From positions 1 to 64,000 of the forward strand of contig NZ_JAKSYJ010000137.1 of NCBI RefSeq assembly GCF_022829365.1: a DNA stretch of 64,000 nucleotides, written 5' to 3'. This document shows positions 1 through 8,042 of the stretch, piece by piece (positions within the stretch are counted from its first letter, which is position 1; each line of letters begins with the position of its first letter). Under the pieces are notes generated by a model. It had not been told where the DNA came from. It saw only the letters and a program-made list of their open reading frames with translations, and made no database searches. The position numbers and the translations under genes were made by a program. The stretch comes from Methylobacterium sp. J-077 (lineage in GTDB: Bacteria; Pseudomonadota; Alphaproteobacteria; Rhizobiales; Beijerinckiaceae).

Positions 1-1553
1 TCCTCTCCGACCTCACCGGCCGGCTGGCGAACCTCACCGAGACCCTGATCGGCGACCTCTACGCCAACGCCGCCTCCCTGCGGTTGATGGCCCACGCCGC
101 CTCCCTCGACCTCGCGCAGTTCGAGGACAGCGCCCAGCAGGACCGGCTGGAGCGGGCGCGCCGGCAGGTGAGCGGCCGCACCGGGCTGATCGGGACCGTC
201 TTCGGGCAGCTCCAGGCCCTGGTGACGCTGGCCTCGCTCACCGCCGGGGTGGCGGCCTTCACCCCGTGGCTGGTGGTGCTGATCGCCGCCGCCCTGGTGC
301 CGGCGCTCCTCAACGAGTGGCACTTCACCAAGGCCGGCTATCGCCTGGCCTGGATCCGCAGCCCGGAGCGGCGGCGGATCGATTACCTGCGCTACCTCGG
401 CGCCAGCGTCGAGACCGCCAAGGAAGTGAAGCTCTTCGGCCTCTCGGGCTACATCACGTCGCTGTATGCCGGCCTCGCGGAAAACCTGCTCGCCGAGAAC
501 CGGGCGCTGGCCACGGCCCGGGCGCGCTGGGGCTTCGCCTTCGCGAGCCTCGGGACGCTGGCCTATTACGCCGCCTACGCGGTGATCGTCTGGCGGACCG
601 TGGCCGGCGCGTTCTCGATCGGCGACCTCGCCTTCCTGGCCGGCGCGTTCCAGCGCCTGCGCGGCGGCATCGAGGGGCTGCTGCTCGGGCTGACCCAGAT
701 CAGCGGGCAGGCGCAGTATCTCGACGACTTCTTCTCGTTTTTCGCGATCCGGCCGGAGATCCGCTCGCCCGCGCATCCGGTGCCGGTGCCGAGCCCGATC
801 CGCGAAGGCCTGGTGTTCGAGGATGTCGGCTACCGCTATCCCGGCACCGAGATCTGGGCCCTGCGCGGCCTGTCCTTCGCGGTGCGGGCCGGGGAGACCG
901 TGGCGCTCGTCGGCGGCAACGGCGCCGGCAAGACCACGATCGTCAAGCTGATGACCCGGCTCTACGACCCGCACGAGGGCCGGGTGCTGCTCGACGGGCT
1001 GCCGCTCGCCGCCTACGACCTCGACGACCTCCGGGCCCGGGTCGCGGCGATCTTCCAGGATTTCGTCCGGTTCGACCTCACCGCCGGCGAGAACGTCGCG
1101 GTCGGCCGGATTGGGGCGGCCGGCGACCAGGACCGCATCGCGGCAGCCGCGGCCCGGGGGCTCGCCGCCCCGGTGATCGCGCGCCTGCCGGAGGGCTACG
1201 CCCAGCCGCTCGGCAAGCGCTTCGCCGGCGGCGTCGACCTGTCGGGGGGCGAGTGGCAGAAGGTCGCCCTGTCCCGGGCCTATATGCGCGAGGCCGAGAT
1301 CCTGATCCTCGACGAGCCGACCGCGGCGCTCGACGCAAGGGCCGAGCACGACGTGTTCGCCCGGTTCCGGGAGCTGTCGGCGGGCCGCACCACGGTGCTG
1401 ATCTCGCACCGGTTCTCGACGGTGCGCATGGCCGATCGCATCCTGGTCCTGGAGGGCGGCCGGTTGCTCGAAGAAGGCAGCCACGCCGCCCTGATGGGGC
1501 AGGGCGGCCGCTACGCCGAGTTGTTCACCCTGCAGGCGCAGGGTTATCGGTGA
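1..1553 (+). CDS. ABC transporter permease/ATP-binding protein (5' end outside window)
   Basis: Half-transporter of the MsbA/exporter type with a membrane domain fused to a nucleotide-binding domain. The reading frame is open from base 3, so the start lies upstream. The visible part begins inside the membrane domain, with hydrophobic stretches around nt 230-300 and 525-600. The ATPase half then shows Walker A (GGNGAGKTT, about nt 910-940), the signature LSGGEWQK (about nt 1240) and Walker B with ILILDEPTAALD (about nt 1300), followed by the H-loop ISHRFST. The substrate cannot be read from the sequence. The gene is followed by a palindromic repeat block and then by an unrelated envelope gene. 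Confidence 0.9.
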   Translation, partial: LSDLTGRLANLTETLIGDLYANAASLRLMAHAASLDLAQFEDSAQQDRLERARRQVSGRTGLIGTVFGQLQALVTLASLTAGVAAFTPWLVVLIAAALVPALLNEWHFTKAGYRLAWIRSPERRRIDYLRYLGASVETAKEVKLFGLSGYITSLYAGLAENLLAENRALATARARWGFAFASLGTLAYYAAYAVIVWRTVAGAFSIGDLAFLAGAFQRLRGGIEGLLLGLTQISGQAQYLDDFFSFFAIRPEIRSPAHPVPVPSPIREGLVFEDVGYRYPGTEIWALRGLSFAVRAGETVALVGGNGAGKTTIVKLMTRLYDPHEGRVLLDGLPLAAYDLDDLRARVAAIFQDFVRFDLTAGENVAVGRIGAAGDQDRIAAAAARGLAAPVIARLPEGYAQPLGKRFAGGVDLSGGEWQKVALSRAYMREAEILILDEPTAALDARAEHDVFARFRELSAGRTTVLISHRFSTVRMADRILVLEGGRLLEEGSHAALMGQGGRYAELFTLQAQGYR

Positions 1554-1576
1554 CGGGCTACCGGTGAAGGTCAGGG

Positions 1577-1680
1577 TTTCGAAAGGTCCGGGACCTTTCG
1601 CGGGTCCAGGGCGGGGCCCTGGTCCATCGGGGCTCCGCCCCCGAACCCCGCCAAAGGGCTGAGCCCTTTGGGAACCCCAT
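1577..1680. repeat. GC-rich palindromic intergenic repeat (CCAAAGGGC family), copy 1
   Basis: A cluster of short hairpins: GAAAGGT/ACCTTTC near 1581-1599, CCAGGG/CCCTGG near 1606-1622, and CCAAAGGGC (1651-1659) facing GCCCTTTGG (1663-1671). The same CCAAAGGGC-type palindrome with the same kind of flanking small hairpins recurs at 37992-38115, so this is a dispersed family. It sits just after the ABC transporter stop and could act as a terminator or mRNA stabiliser; that role is inferred. Confidence 0.7.
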
Positions 1681-1759
1681 ATCGGGGACTGAGGCGATGC
1701 CCGAGGATTGCCCCTTTCGCGTCGCCTGCTATCTCGTGGACCTGGAACCGGGATTATTC

Positions 1760-2686
1760 ATGCGCCTCTCGCACCTCCTGACGGCCGGCCTGCTCGTCTC
1801 CGCCTGGGGGGCACAGGCTGCGCCGGCCGTCTCCGAGCCGCCGGCCCCCGCGGCCAAGGCCGAGGCCCCCGCGCCGGCCCCAGGCATCGCTCAAGACATC
1901 GTGCTGGCCAACCACCGGGCGGTCTACGACCTGTCGCTGGCCGAGGGCGGCGGCACCCGCTCGGTGGAGAGCGCCCGCGGCCGCATCGTGATCGATTTCC
2001 GGGGCGATGCCTGCCGCGGCTACACCATGCTGACCCGGCAGGTAACGGAACTCTCCTCCGGCGAGAGCGGGCCGCGCCTGTCGGACATGCGCAGCACCAC
2101 CTTCGAGGGCGGCAAGGGCCGGGAGTTCCGGTTCAAGACCACGACGCTCACCAACAACCAGCCCGCCGCCCCGGTGGACGGCACCGCCTCCGAGCAGGGC
2201 CCGGGGGAATCCGTCACGGTGAAGCTGAAGGGCGCGGCCAAGCCGCTCACCGTGGAGGGGCCGGTGCTGTTCCCGAGCGAGCACATGCGCCACCTGATCG
2301 AGGCGGCAAGGGCCGGCCAGGCGACCCTCTCGGCCAAGGTGTTCGACGGCTCCGACGACGGCAAAAAGGTCTACGACACCTTCGCGGTGATCGGCCATGC
2401 CGGGACCGGCCCGGCCTCGGACACCGCCCGCGACAAGCCCCTGCGGGAGGGGCCGCTCGCCGGCATGCCGCACTGGCCGGTGCGGCTCAGCTACTACACC
2501 GCCGGGGCAGGGGAGCGGACGCCGATCTACACCCTCGGCTTCGACCTCTACGAGAACGGCGTCAGCGGCGCCCTCAAGCTCGATTACGGCGAGTTCGCCA
2601 TCCTGGGCGACATGGTCGCCCTCGACATCGACGCCCAGGCGGGAAAGACCGCCGCCAAGGAGGGCGACAAGGGCTGCACGCCGTGA
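1760..2686 (+). CDS. EipB/DUF1849 family periplasmic envelope-integrity protein
   Basis: A 308-residue secreted protein of the DUF1849 family, whose studied member is EipB of Brucella, a periplasmic beta-spiral protein needed for envelope integrity. I chose the ATG at 1760 rather than the upstream in-frame ATG at 1697 because it begins a clean Sec signal peptide, MRLSHLLTAGLLVSAWGAQA, with cleavage before APAV. The mature protein has a Pro/Ala-rich linker (about 20-45) and then the domain beginning VLANHRAVYDL. Only two cysteines are seen in the mature part, C85 (GDACRGY) and C306 (KGCTP at the C-terminus). They are placed like the pair that forms the EipB disulfide. The gene stands alone between repeat blocks. 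Confidence 0.85.
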   Translation: MRLSHLLTAGLLVSAWGAQAAPAVSEPPAPAAKAEAPAPAPGIAQDIVLANHRAVYDLSLAEGGGTRSVESARGRIVIDFRGDACRGYTMLTRQVTELSSGESGPRLSDMRSTTFEGGKGREFRFKTTTLTNNQPAAPVDGTASEQGPGESVTVKLKGAAKPLTVEGPVLFPSEHMRHLIEAARAGQATLSAKVFDGSDDGKKVYDTFAVIGHAGTGPASDTARDKPLREGPLAGMPHWPVRLSYYTAGAGERTPIYTLGFDLYENGVSGALKLDYGEFAILGDMVALDIDAQAGKTAAKEGDKGCTP

Positions 2687-2714
2687 GGGGGAAACAGGCC
2701 GCCGGACGCGCATC

Positions 2715-2888
2715 TCCCTCCCCCCTCTGCGGGGGAGGGTGGGCCGGCCGTCAGGCCGGGTCGGGAGAGGGGAGCGCCGCCGCCGAAAAAGGCAGAGCAG
2801 ACGTGCGGGCCGACGCTCTCTCCTGAACCGTCGCTTCCCTCTCCCGCTCCCCTTCGGGGGCCACCCTCCCCCGCAGAGGGGGGAGGGA
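2715..2888. repeat. Inverted pair of 28-bp CTCCC..GGGGGAGGG repeats
   Basis: Bases 2715-2742 and 2861-2888 are exact reverse complements over 28 bp and enclose 118 bp of GC-rich sequence. Each arm has the form of the very common alphaproteobacterial intergenic element (CCCTCTGCGGGGGAGGG). They lie between the convergent EipB-like gene (ending 2686) and the DUF3572 gene (ending 2976), so a long hairpin here could terminate both transcripts. No other gene is visible in 2687-2975. Confidence 0.8.
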
Positions 2889-2975
2889 AAGCCGCGCCTC
2901 CCGCGCCTGACAACCAGATTGCCCACGCGCCAAAAGCCCGTGCACCTCTCAACCCAGGACGCGGCCATCGGCCCG

Positions 2976-3278
2976 TCACGCCCAGTCGTCCTCCGGCTGC
3001 GGCGACAGCGTGTGCCAGGCTGCCGCGATGCGCTCCGGCTTGATCTCCAGCGCCCCGGCGCAGGCCACGAGCACGCCCTCGTCGCCCATCACGTGGTCGA
3101 GGACGCCCGCCAGGAACGCCGGCTCCTGGGCGCTCGCGCGCAGGGTATCGGCGCTCAGGCCGCTCGCCGCCAGGAAGGGCAGGAGGCGGTCATCCTCCGC
3201 GACGATCCACAGCAGAACGTCGAGCGCGAGCCGTTCCGCAGATTCGGCCCCTTGAAGAGGTTTGCCATTCATCAACAT
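2976..3278 (-). CDS. DUF3572 domain-containing protein
   Basis: A small helical protein of about 100 residues matching DUF3572, a family of unknown function typical of Alphaproteobacteria. Core features are the ERLALDVLLWIVAEDDRLLPFLAASG segment (split as ERLALDVLLW and IVAEDDRLLPF) and the C-terminal AAAWHTLSPQPEDDWA. I place the start at the ATG ending at 3278. An ATG two codons further in and a GTG at 3311 are alternatives, and none has a convincing Shine-Dalgarno. It is divergent from divK (74 bp apart), an arrangement that recurs in this group of bacteria and suggests shared regulation rather than a proven functional link. Confidence 0.8.
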   Translation of the reverse strand: MLMNGKPLQGAESAERLALDVLLWIVAEDDRLLPFLAASGLSADTLRASAQEPAFLAGVLDHVMGDEGVLVACAGALEIKPERIAAAWHTLSPQPEDDWA

Positions 3279-3352
3279 GTGATCGCTACAAAGGTCACTA
3301 AGGGGCTTCACGGCCCGCTAATCATGATCGGCGCGCACCGGGACATCGGATC

Positions 3353-3724
3353 ATGAAAAAGACGGTGCTGATCGTCGAGGACAACGAACTGAACATGAAG
3401 CTGTTCAACGACCTCTTGGAGGCGAACGGCTACGCGACCCTGAAGACCGCCCACGGCATCGAGGCGATCGAGCTGGCCCGCGCGCACCATCCCGACCTGA
3501 TCCTCATGGACATCCAGCTGCCAGAGGTCTCCGGCCTCGAAGTGACCAAATGGCTCAAGGAGGACGACGACCTCAAGGACATTCCGGTCATCGCCATCAC
3601 GGCCTTCGCCATGAAGGGCGACGAGGAGCGGATCCGCGAGGGCGGCTGCGAGGCCTATCTGTCGAAGCCGATCTCGGTCGCGAAGTTTTTGGCAACGGTT
3701 CGCGCGTATCTTGAGCCGCGGTGA
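3353..3724 (+). CDS. divK: DivK single-domain response regulator
   Basis: A 123-residue stand-alone receiver domain. It shows the acidic pocket VEDNE (E9-D10), the phospho-acceptor D53 in [13 protein letters not shown], the switch Thr in [12 protein letters not shown] and the conserved Lys in YLSKPIS. In Caulobacter and relatives DivK is phosphorylated by PleC/DivJ and acts through DivL-CckA to lower CtrA activity at the swarmer-to-stalked transition. The next gene, 78 bp downstream, is pleD, which is the classical divK-pleD operon order and strongly supports the assignment. Confidence 0.95.
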   Translation: MKKTVLIVEDNELNMKLFNDLLEANGYATLKTAHGIEAIELARAHHPDLILMDIQLPEVSGLEVTKWLKEDDDLKDIPVIAITAFAMKGDEERIREGGCEAYLSKPISVAKFLATVRAYLEPR

Positions 3725-3802
3725 CGCCGAACGGGCGCACCATCGGCGGCGTCTGACCGCCCGCCCGGGCGGAATCGCGCAACGGCGCGTCAGCGAGGAA
3801 CC

Positions 3803-5176
3803 ATGTCGGCCCGCGTCCTGATCGTCGACGATCTGTTCCCGAACGTGAAGCTTCTGGAGACGAAGCTCGGGCTCGAATATTTCGACACGATCGCCGCCAT
3901 GAACGGCCCGGACGCGATCGCGATCTGCGAGAAGGGCCTGTGCGACCTGGTCCTGCTCGACGTGATGATGCCCGGCATGGACGGGTTCGAGGTCTGCCGC
4001 TACCTCAAGAACAACCCGGTCACCGCCCACATCCCGGTGGTGATGGTCACGGCCCTGGACCAGCCCTCGGACCGGCTGCGCGGCCTCGATGCCGGCGCCG
4101 ACGATTTTCTCACCAAGCCGGTGGACGACACCGCCCTGTTCAGCCGGGTGCGCAGCCTCGTGCGCCTCAAGGCGGTCACCGACGAACTGCGCCAGCGGGC
4201 GCTGGCGTCCCGCGAGTTCGGCATCGGCGATCCCCTGGCGCTCGCCGCCGCCGAGACCGGCCTCGACGCCCGGATCCTGCTGATCGAGGACCGTCCGGGC
4301 TCGGCCGAGCGCATGGCCGGGGCGCTGCGCCAGCACCATGCGGTCACGATCGAGCCCGACCCGCAGGCCGCGATGCGCCTGGCCGCCGAGGGCGGGTTCG
4401 ACCTCGCCCTGGTGAGCCTCGACCTCGAGGGGTTCGACGGGCTTCGCCTCTGCAGCCAGCTCCGCTCGCAGGACGCGACCCGGGCGATGCCGCTGATCAT
4501 GCTGGCCGAGGAGCACGACCGCGCCCGGGTGGTGCGCGGCCTCGATTTCGGCGTCCACGACTTCCTGATGCGGCCAGTGGACCGCAACGAGCTGATGGCC
4601 CGGGTCCGCACCCAGGTGAAGCGCAAGCGCTTCACGGAGGCCCTGCGGGGCGCCATGCAGGCCTCCCTGCAGCTCGCGGTCACCGACGCGCTCACCGGCC
4701 TGCACAACCGGCGCTACCTCGACAACCATCTCGGCGCGCTGTTTGCCGACGCGGCCGCCCGGCGCCCGGGGCTCGCCGCCCTGATCCTCGACATCGACCT
4801 GTTCAAGGCGATCAACGACAGCTACGGCCACGAGGCCGGGGACGAGGTGCTGCGCACCTTCGCCGAGCGGGTCCGCCAGCACACGCGGCCGGTGGACATC
4901 GTCGCCCGCTACGGCGGCGAGGAGATCGTCGTGGTCCTGCCGGAGGCGGGCCTGGCCGAGGCCCGGGCCATCGCCGAGCGGATCCGCGAGAAGGTCGAGG
5001 CGCTGCCGTTCTCGGTGCAGCGCGCGACCCGGACGATCCCGGTGACGGTCTCGATCGGCGTCGCGATCCGCCACCCGGAGGATACCGGCCCCAACGACAT
5101 GCTCAAGCGCGCCGACATCGCCCTGTACCGGGCCAAGGCCGCGGGGCGGAACCGGGTCGAGCAGCAGGCGGCCTGA
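3803..5176 (+). CDS. pleD: PleD-type diguanylate cyclase response regulator (REC-REC-GGDEF)
   Basis: A 457-residue protein with two receiver domains and a C-terminal GGDEF domain, which makes c-di-GMP from two GTP when the first receiver is phosphorylated. REC1 (about 1-120) has the DD pair, an acceptor Asp in LLDVMMPGMDG and the Lys in TKPVDD. REC2 (about 150-275) is degenerate: the aligned segment reads LVSLDLEGFDG, so Ser occupies the acceptor position, as expected for the adaptor receiver of PleD. The cyclase domain carries RYGGEEIVVV, an active GGEEI signature, with an RPVD inhibitory-site motif just before it. The ATG at 3803 follows GAGGAA. Cotranscription with divK is likely. Confidence 0.95.
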   Translation: MSARVLIVDDLFPNVKLLETKLGLEYFDTIAAMNGPDAIAICEKGLCDLVLLDVMMPGMDGFEVCRYLKNNPVTAHIPVVMVTALDQPSDRLRGLDAGADDFLTKPVDDTALFSRVRSLVRLKAVTDELRQRALASREFGIGDPLALAAAETGLDARILLIEDRPGSAERMAGALRQHHAVTIEPDPQAAMRLAAEGGFDLALVSLDLEGFDGLRLCSQLRSQDATRAMPLIMLAEEHDRARVVRGLDFGVHDFLMRPVDRNELMARVRTQVKRKRFTEALRGAMQASLQLAVTDALTGLHNRRYLDNHLGALFADAAARRPGLAALILDIDLFKAINDSYGHEAGDEVLRTFAERVRQHTRPVDIVARYGGEEIVVVLPEAGLAEARAIAERIREKVEALPFSVQRATRTIPVTVSIGVAIRHPEDTGPNDMLKRADIALYRAKAAGRNRVEQQAA

Positions 5177-5191
5177 GGGCCTGCCCGACGC

Positions 5192-5881
5192 TCAGCTCAT
5201 GTCCTCCCAGGAGGCTTGGTTCACCGCCGCCGCCCCCTGCAGCCGGGTCAAGGCGGCCAGCGCCCAGGCCCGCGGCTCGCCCTGATGCGAGCCGATGCAG
5301 CGCAGGCGACCGCCGTCGCGCCCCTGCGCCAGATTGGTCGAGCGCACCCGCAGGCCGACCTCGTCCAGCAGACCGAGCAGGGCCGCCGGGTTCGCCTCCG
5401 CGCCGAACTCCACCGTCACGGTGCCGTAGGTGCGCCGCCGGAGCACGTCCTCGAGCCGGCCGAGACCTTGCAATGTCGCCAGGCCCACGAGGGTCGCGGC
5501 GGCGCCGACCTGCCAAGCACCGGCCCCGAAACAGAGCCCGGCCACGGTCGCGAGCCACAGGGTCGCCGCGGTGGTGACGCCGCGCACGATGTTGCCCTGC
5601 TTCAGGATGGTGCCGGCGCCGATGAAGCCGATGCCGCCGAGCACGCCCTGCGCCAGGCGCATCAGGTCCAGGGTGATCTGGCTGTCGCCGCTGTCGCCGC
5701 TCCGAGCCATCAGCCAGGTCGCCAGCAGCATCGCCGTGCAGGCCGAGACACAGATCAGCACCGTGGTTCGCAGGCCGGCCGGATGGCCGAGCTCCTCGCG
5801 ATTCCAGCCGAGCGCGAAGGCCGCCAGGAAGCTGAGGCCGAGGCGGATCGCGACGGTGTCGAGGGCAAGATCGCCGGTCAT
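5192..5881 (-). CDS. MgtC/SapB family membrane protein
   Basis: A 229-residue inner-membrane protein. The N-terminal part has about four to five hydrophobic segments and the family motif region GWNREELGHPAGLRTT, then GVLGGIGFIGAGTILK and ATLWLATVAGLCFGAG, all typical of MgtC. The soluble C-terminal domain (about 150-229) resembles an ACT-like fold and ends WALAALTRLQG. MgtC proteins help survival at low magnesium or in host cells and modulate the F1F0 ATPase in some species; which applies here is unknown. It is convergent with pleD, 15 bp apart, and divergent from the DUF2252 gene with a perfect palindrome in between. Confidence 0.9.
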   Translation of the reverse strand: MTGDLALDTVAIRLGLSFLAAFALGWNREELGHPAGLRTTVLICVSACTAMLLATWLMARSGDSGDSQITLDLMRLAQGVLGGIGFIGAGTILKQGNIVRGVTTAATLWLATVAGLCFGAGAWQVGAAATLVGLATLQGLGRLEDVLRRRTYGTVTVEFGAEANPAALLGLLDEVGLRVRSTNLAQGRDGGRLRCIGSHQGEPRAWALAALTRLQGAAAVNQASWEDMS

Positions 5882-5946
5882 CGTCCGGCCCCGCGTTCCG
5901 GCCGGTCGGAGCAGGCGTCATGTGGCGTGAAATGAACGAACTGTAA

Positions 5947-5974
5947 GCCATAAGTCATGGCCGGGACTTATGGC
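5947..5974. promoter_or_regulatory. Perfect 10-bp inverted repeat, candidate operator
   Basis: GCCATAAGTC (5947-5956) faces GACTTATGGC (5965-5974) across an 8-bp spacer. It is noticeably A/T-richer than its surroundings and lies in the intergenic space between the divergent mgtC-like gene (start 5881) and the DUF2252 gene (start near 6107). The symmetry suggests a dimeric regulator site. I do not recognise the motif. Confidence 0.5.
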
Positions 5975-6106
5975 GTCGGGCCGCGGCAAAAAGCTCAGAG
6001 ATGCTTCATGAAGCGGAATTTAGTATCGCGTCCGACGCCAAACCATGATGTCGGACCCTGCCCGACTTCCATCAGGCCGGGCGCGACAGAGGAACGGACG
6101 ACGCGG

Positions 6107-7312
6107 ATGGATATGCAGGTGCCGGCAAGGTCCGGTCGCGCGGCGAGCGTGCTGGAGAAGCGCCGCCTGTGCAAGATCGCCTCCTCGCCCCACGCCTATG
6201 TCCGCGGCAGCACCGCGGAGTTCTACGCGCTGATCGCCCGCATGCCGGAGGGATCCCTGCCGGAGGGGCCGCCGGTCTGGATCTGCGGCGACGCGCATCT
6301 CGGCAATCTCGGCGCGGTCGCCGGGCCGGACGGGCGGATCGACATCCAGATCCGCGACCTCGACCAGACCTTGATCGCGAACCCGGCCTTCGACCTCGTC
6401 CGGCTGGCCCTGTCCCTGGTCACGGCGGCCCTCAACGCGACCCTGCCGGGCATCGTCACCGCCCGGATGATGGACGCCATGGCGGTGGGCTACGCCGACG
6501 GCATCCTCGATCCCGAAGAGGCCGAGCGGGACATCGCCGAATCCGACATCGTCGCCACCACCCGCCGCCGGGCGCTGGGCCGGCGCTGGCGCCACCTGTC
6601 CCGGGAGCGCCTGAAGGGCAAGGATGCCCGCCTGCCGCGCGGCGACCGGTTCTTCGACCTCGACCCGGAAGAGGAGGAGGCGTTCGCGGCGCTGAGCCGC
6701 GATCCGGAGGTGCACCGCCTGGTCCTGGCGCTCGGCGGCGCCGAGGCCGGGGCGGAGATCCGGCTGCGCGATGCCGCCTACTGGATCAAGGGCTGCAGCT
6801 CGCTCGGCCGGCTGCGCTATGCCGGCCTCGTCGAGATTTCGGGCGGCGAACGCCCGCATCTCGCGCTCCTCGACGTCAAGGAGGCGGTGCCGTTCCTCGC
6901 CCCGGCCGCTCCTGGGGCCGACATGCCCGCGGATGCGGCCGCCCGGGTCGTGGCCGGCGCCCGGGCCCTGTCGCCGAATCTCGGCGACCGGATGGTCGCG
7001 ACCCATTTCCAGGGCACCCCGGTGACGGTCCGCGAGCTGATGCCGCAGGATCTCAAGATCGACGCCGAGCAGTTCTCCCGGGGCGAGGCGGTGCGCGTCT
7101 CGGGCCATCTCGCCGCCATCCTGGGCCGCGCCCACGGCCGCCAGATGGGGGCAGCCGACCGCCAACGCTGGAGCGACACGGTCCGCGCGCCGGGGCAGGG
7201 CGCCGACACCCCCGGCTGGCTCTGGTCCGCGGTCACCGACCTGATGGGCGCGCACCAGCGCGGCTACCTGGAACATTGCCGCCGCATCGCCCGGGAGGAG
7301 CTGGTGGCCTGA
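6107..7312 (+). CDS. DUF2252 family protein
   Basis: A protein of about 401 residues in the DUF2252 (COG4320) family. The segment WICGDAHLGNLG followed by IRDLDQT and then NPAFDLVRLALSL resembles the catalytic loop and metal-binding Asp of aminoglycoside-phosphotransferase-like kinases, so a phosphotransferase fold is plausible; no substrate is known to me. I chose the ATG at 6107 (MDMQVPARSGR), since the frame upstream to 5957 runs through the palindrome and has no family-like residues. AGAGGA lies about 13 bases before this start, which is rather far. A second ATG at 6113 is possible. No operon partner. Confidence 0.8.
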   Translation: MDMQVPARSGRAASVLEKRRLCKIASSPHAYVRGSTAEFYALIARMPEGSLPEGPPVWICGDAHLGNLGAVAGPDGRIDIQIRDLDQTLIANPAFDLVRLALSLVTAALNATLPGIVTARMMDAMAVGYADGILDPEEAERDIAESDIVATTRRRALGRRWRHLSRERLKGKDARLPRGDRFFDLDPEEEEAFAALSRDPEVHRLVLALGGAEAGAEIRLRDAAYWIKGCSSLGRLRYAGLVEISGGERPHLALLDVKEAVPFLAPAAPGADMPADAAARVVAGARALSPNLGDRMVATHFQGTPVTVRELMPQDLKIDAEQFSRGEAVRVSGHLAAILGRAHGRQMGAADRQRWSDTVRAPGQGADTPGWLWSAVTDLMGAHQRGYLEHCRRIAREELVA

Positions 7313-7432
7313 TTTTTTGGAGCGGGGCCCGATCGCGCCACGCCTCGGTGGACCGATACGATAGGCCGCGCATTCCAAACGGCGCTCCTCGCGAGCCGCG
7401 ATCCGCCCCCTCTCCCGAGCGGGCTAGAGGAT

Positions 7433-8034
7433 TCACAGATCGCGTTCGGTGAGCCGGAGGGCGCCGCCGCGTTTTCGGGCCCGGAACTCCGTCCAGCCTC
7501 CGAGCGTCACGATCGGGCCCGGCTTGCCGTAATAACCGGTCCAGCGGCCCAGCCGGGCGCAGACCCGGGCGGCGTAGGCGGGCGAGCCGGGCGGGTGCGG
7601 GTTCTTCTGCCGGGCGGCCTTGCCCTCCAGCGCGGCGCAGCTTGCCTCCAGCAGCCGCCGGTCCTCGGCCGCGAAGGCGTCGGTCACCGGCCGCAGCGGG
7701 CGATCGCCGGCCGCGCCGTCCCGGGCATGGACCAGCCGCTGGACGATCACCGCCGCCACCAGGGTCGCCATCACCTGCCGGGCGCGCCTCCGGCTCGGCG
7801 ACCCGCAGGTCTCCCCCGGCAAAGCCCTGGGCCGTCAACGTCCGGAACAGCTCCTCATCCTGAGCCCGTCGAAGGATCGATCGCCCAGCGCCGCCGGTAC
7901 AGATCCGCCGCCGCATCGGCCGCATCGCGCACCGGCCGCGTCGTCGGCAGCCGCCACTGCACCGGCTGCTCCCCCGCCGGCGGCTCGGACCTCGCACAGG
8001 TCGACCACGTTCACCGCCTCGGGCAGGTCGCCGC
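7433..8034 (-). pseudogene. IS4-type transposase remnant, frameshifted and interrupted
   Basis: Three frames on the minus strand together give the C-terminal third of an IS4-family transposase. Reading downstream: PAGEQPVQWRLPTTRPVRD then DLYRRRWAI (near 7880-7990); EELFRTLTAQGF (near 7820-7855); and LVAAVIVQRLVHARDG, EGKAARQKNPHPPGS, GRWTGYYGKPGPIVTLGGW (7433-7780). YRRRWAI and EELFRTL are the halves of the YREKW-like motif around the catalytic Glu. They are separated by an intergenic-type repeat (7852-7879) that brings a stop. The N-terminal two thirds and terminal repeats are absent. It abuts the 3' end of the sulfhydrylase gene. Confidence 0.75.
7852..7879. repeat. CCTCATCCTGAG-type repeat fragment inside the IS4 remnant
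   Basis: The sequence begins CCTCATCCTGAGCCCGTCG and ends GAAGGATCG. It shares the CCTCATCCTGAG arm with the larger palindromic element at 15833-15948. It splits the transposase remnant between the RRRW and ELFRTL motifs, so it appears to have been acquired after, or with, the decay of that element. Confidence 0.55.
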
Positions 8035-8042
8035 GTCGGCCC

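Noticed and set aside
6000..6106. Extended N-terminus for the DUF2252 protein from ATG 5957
   Set aside because: It would run through the palindrome and adds 50 residues with no family resemblance.
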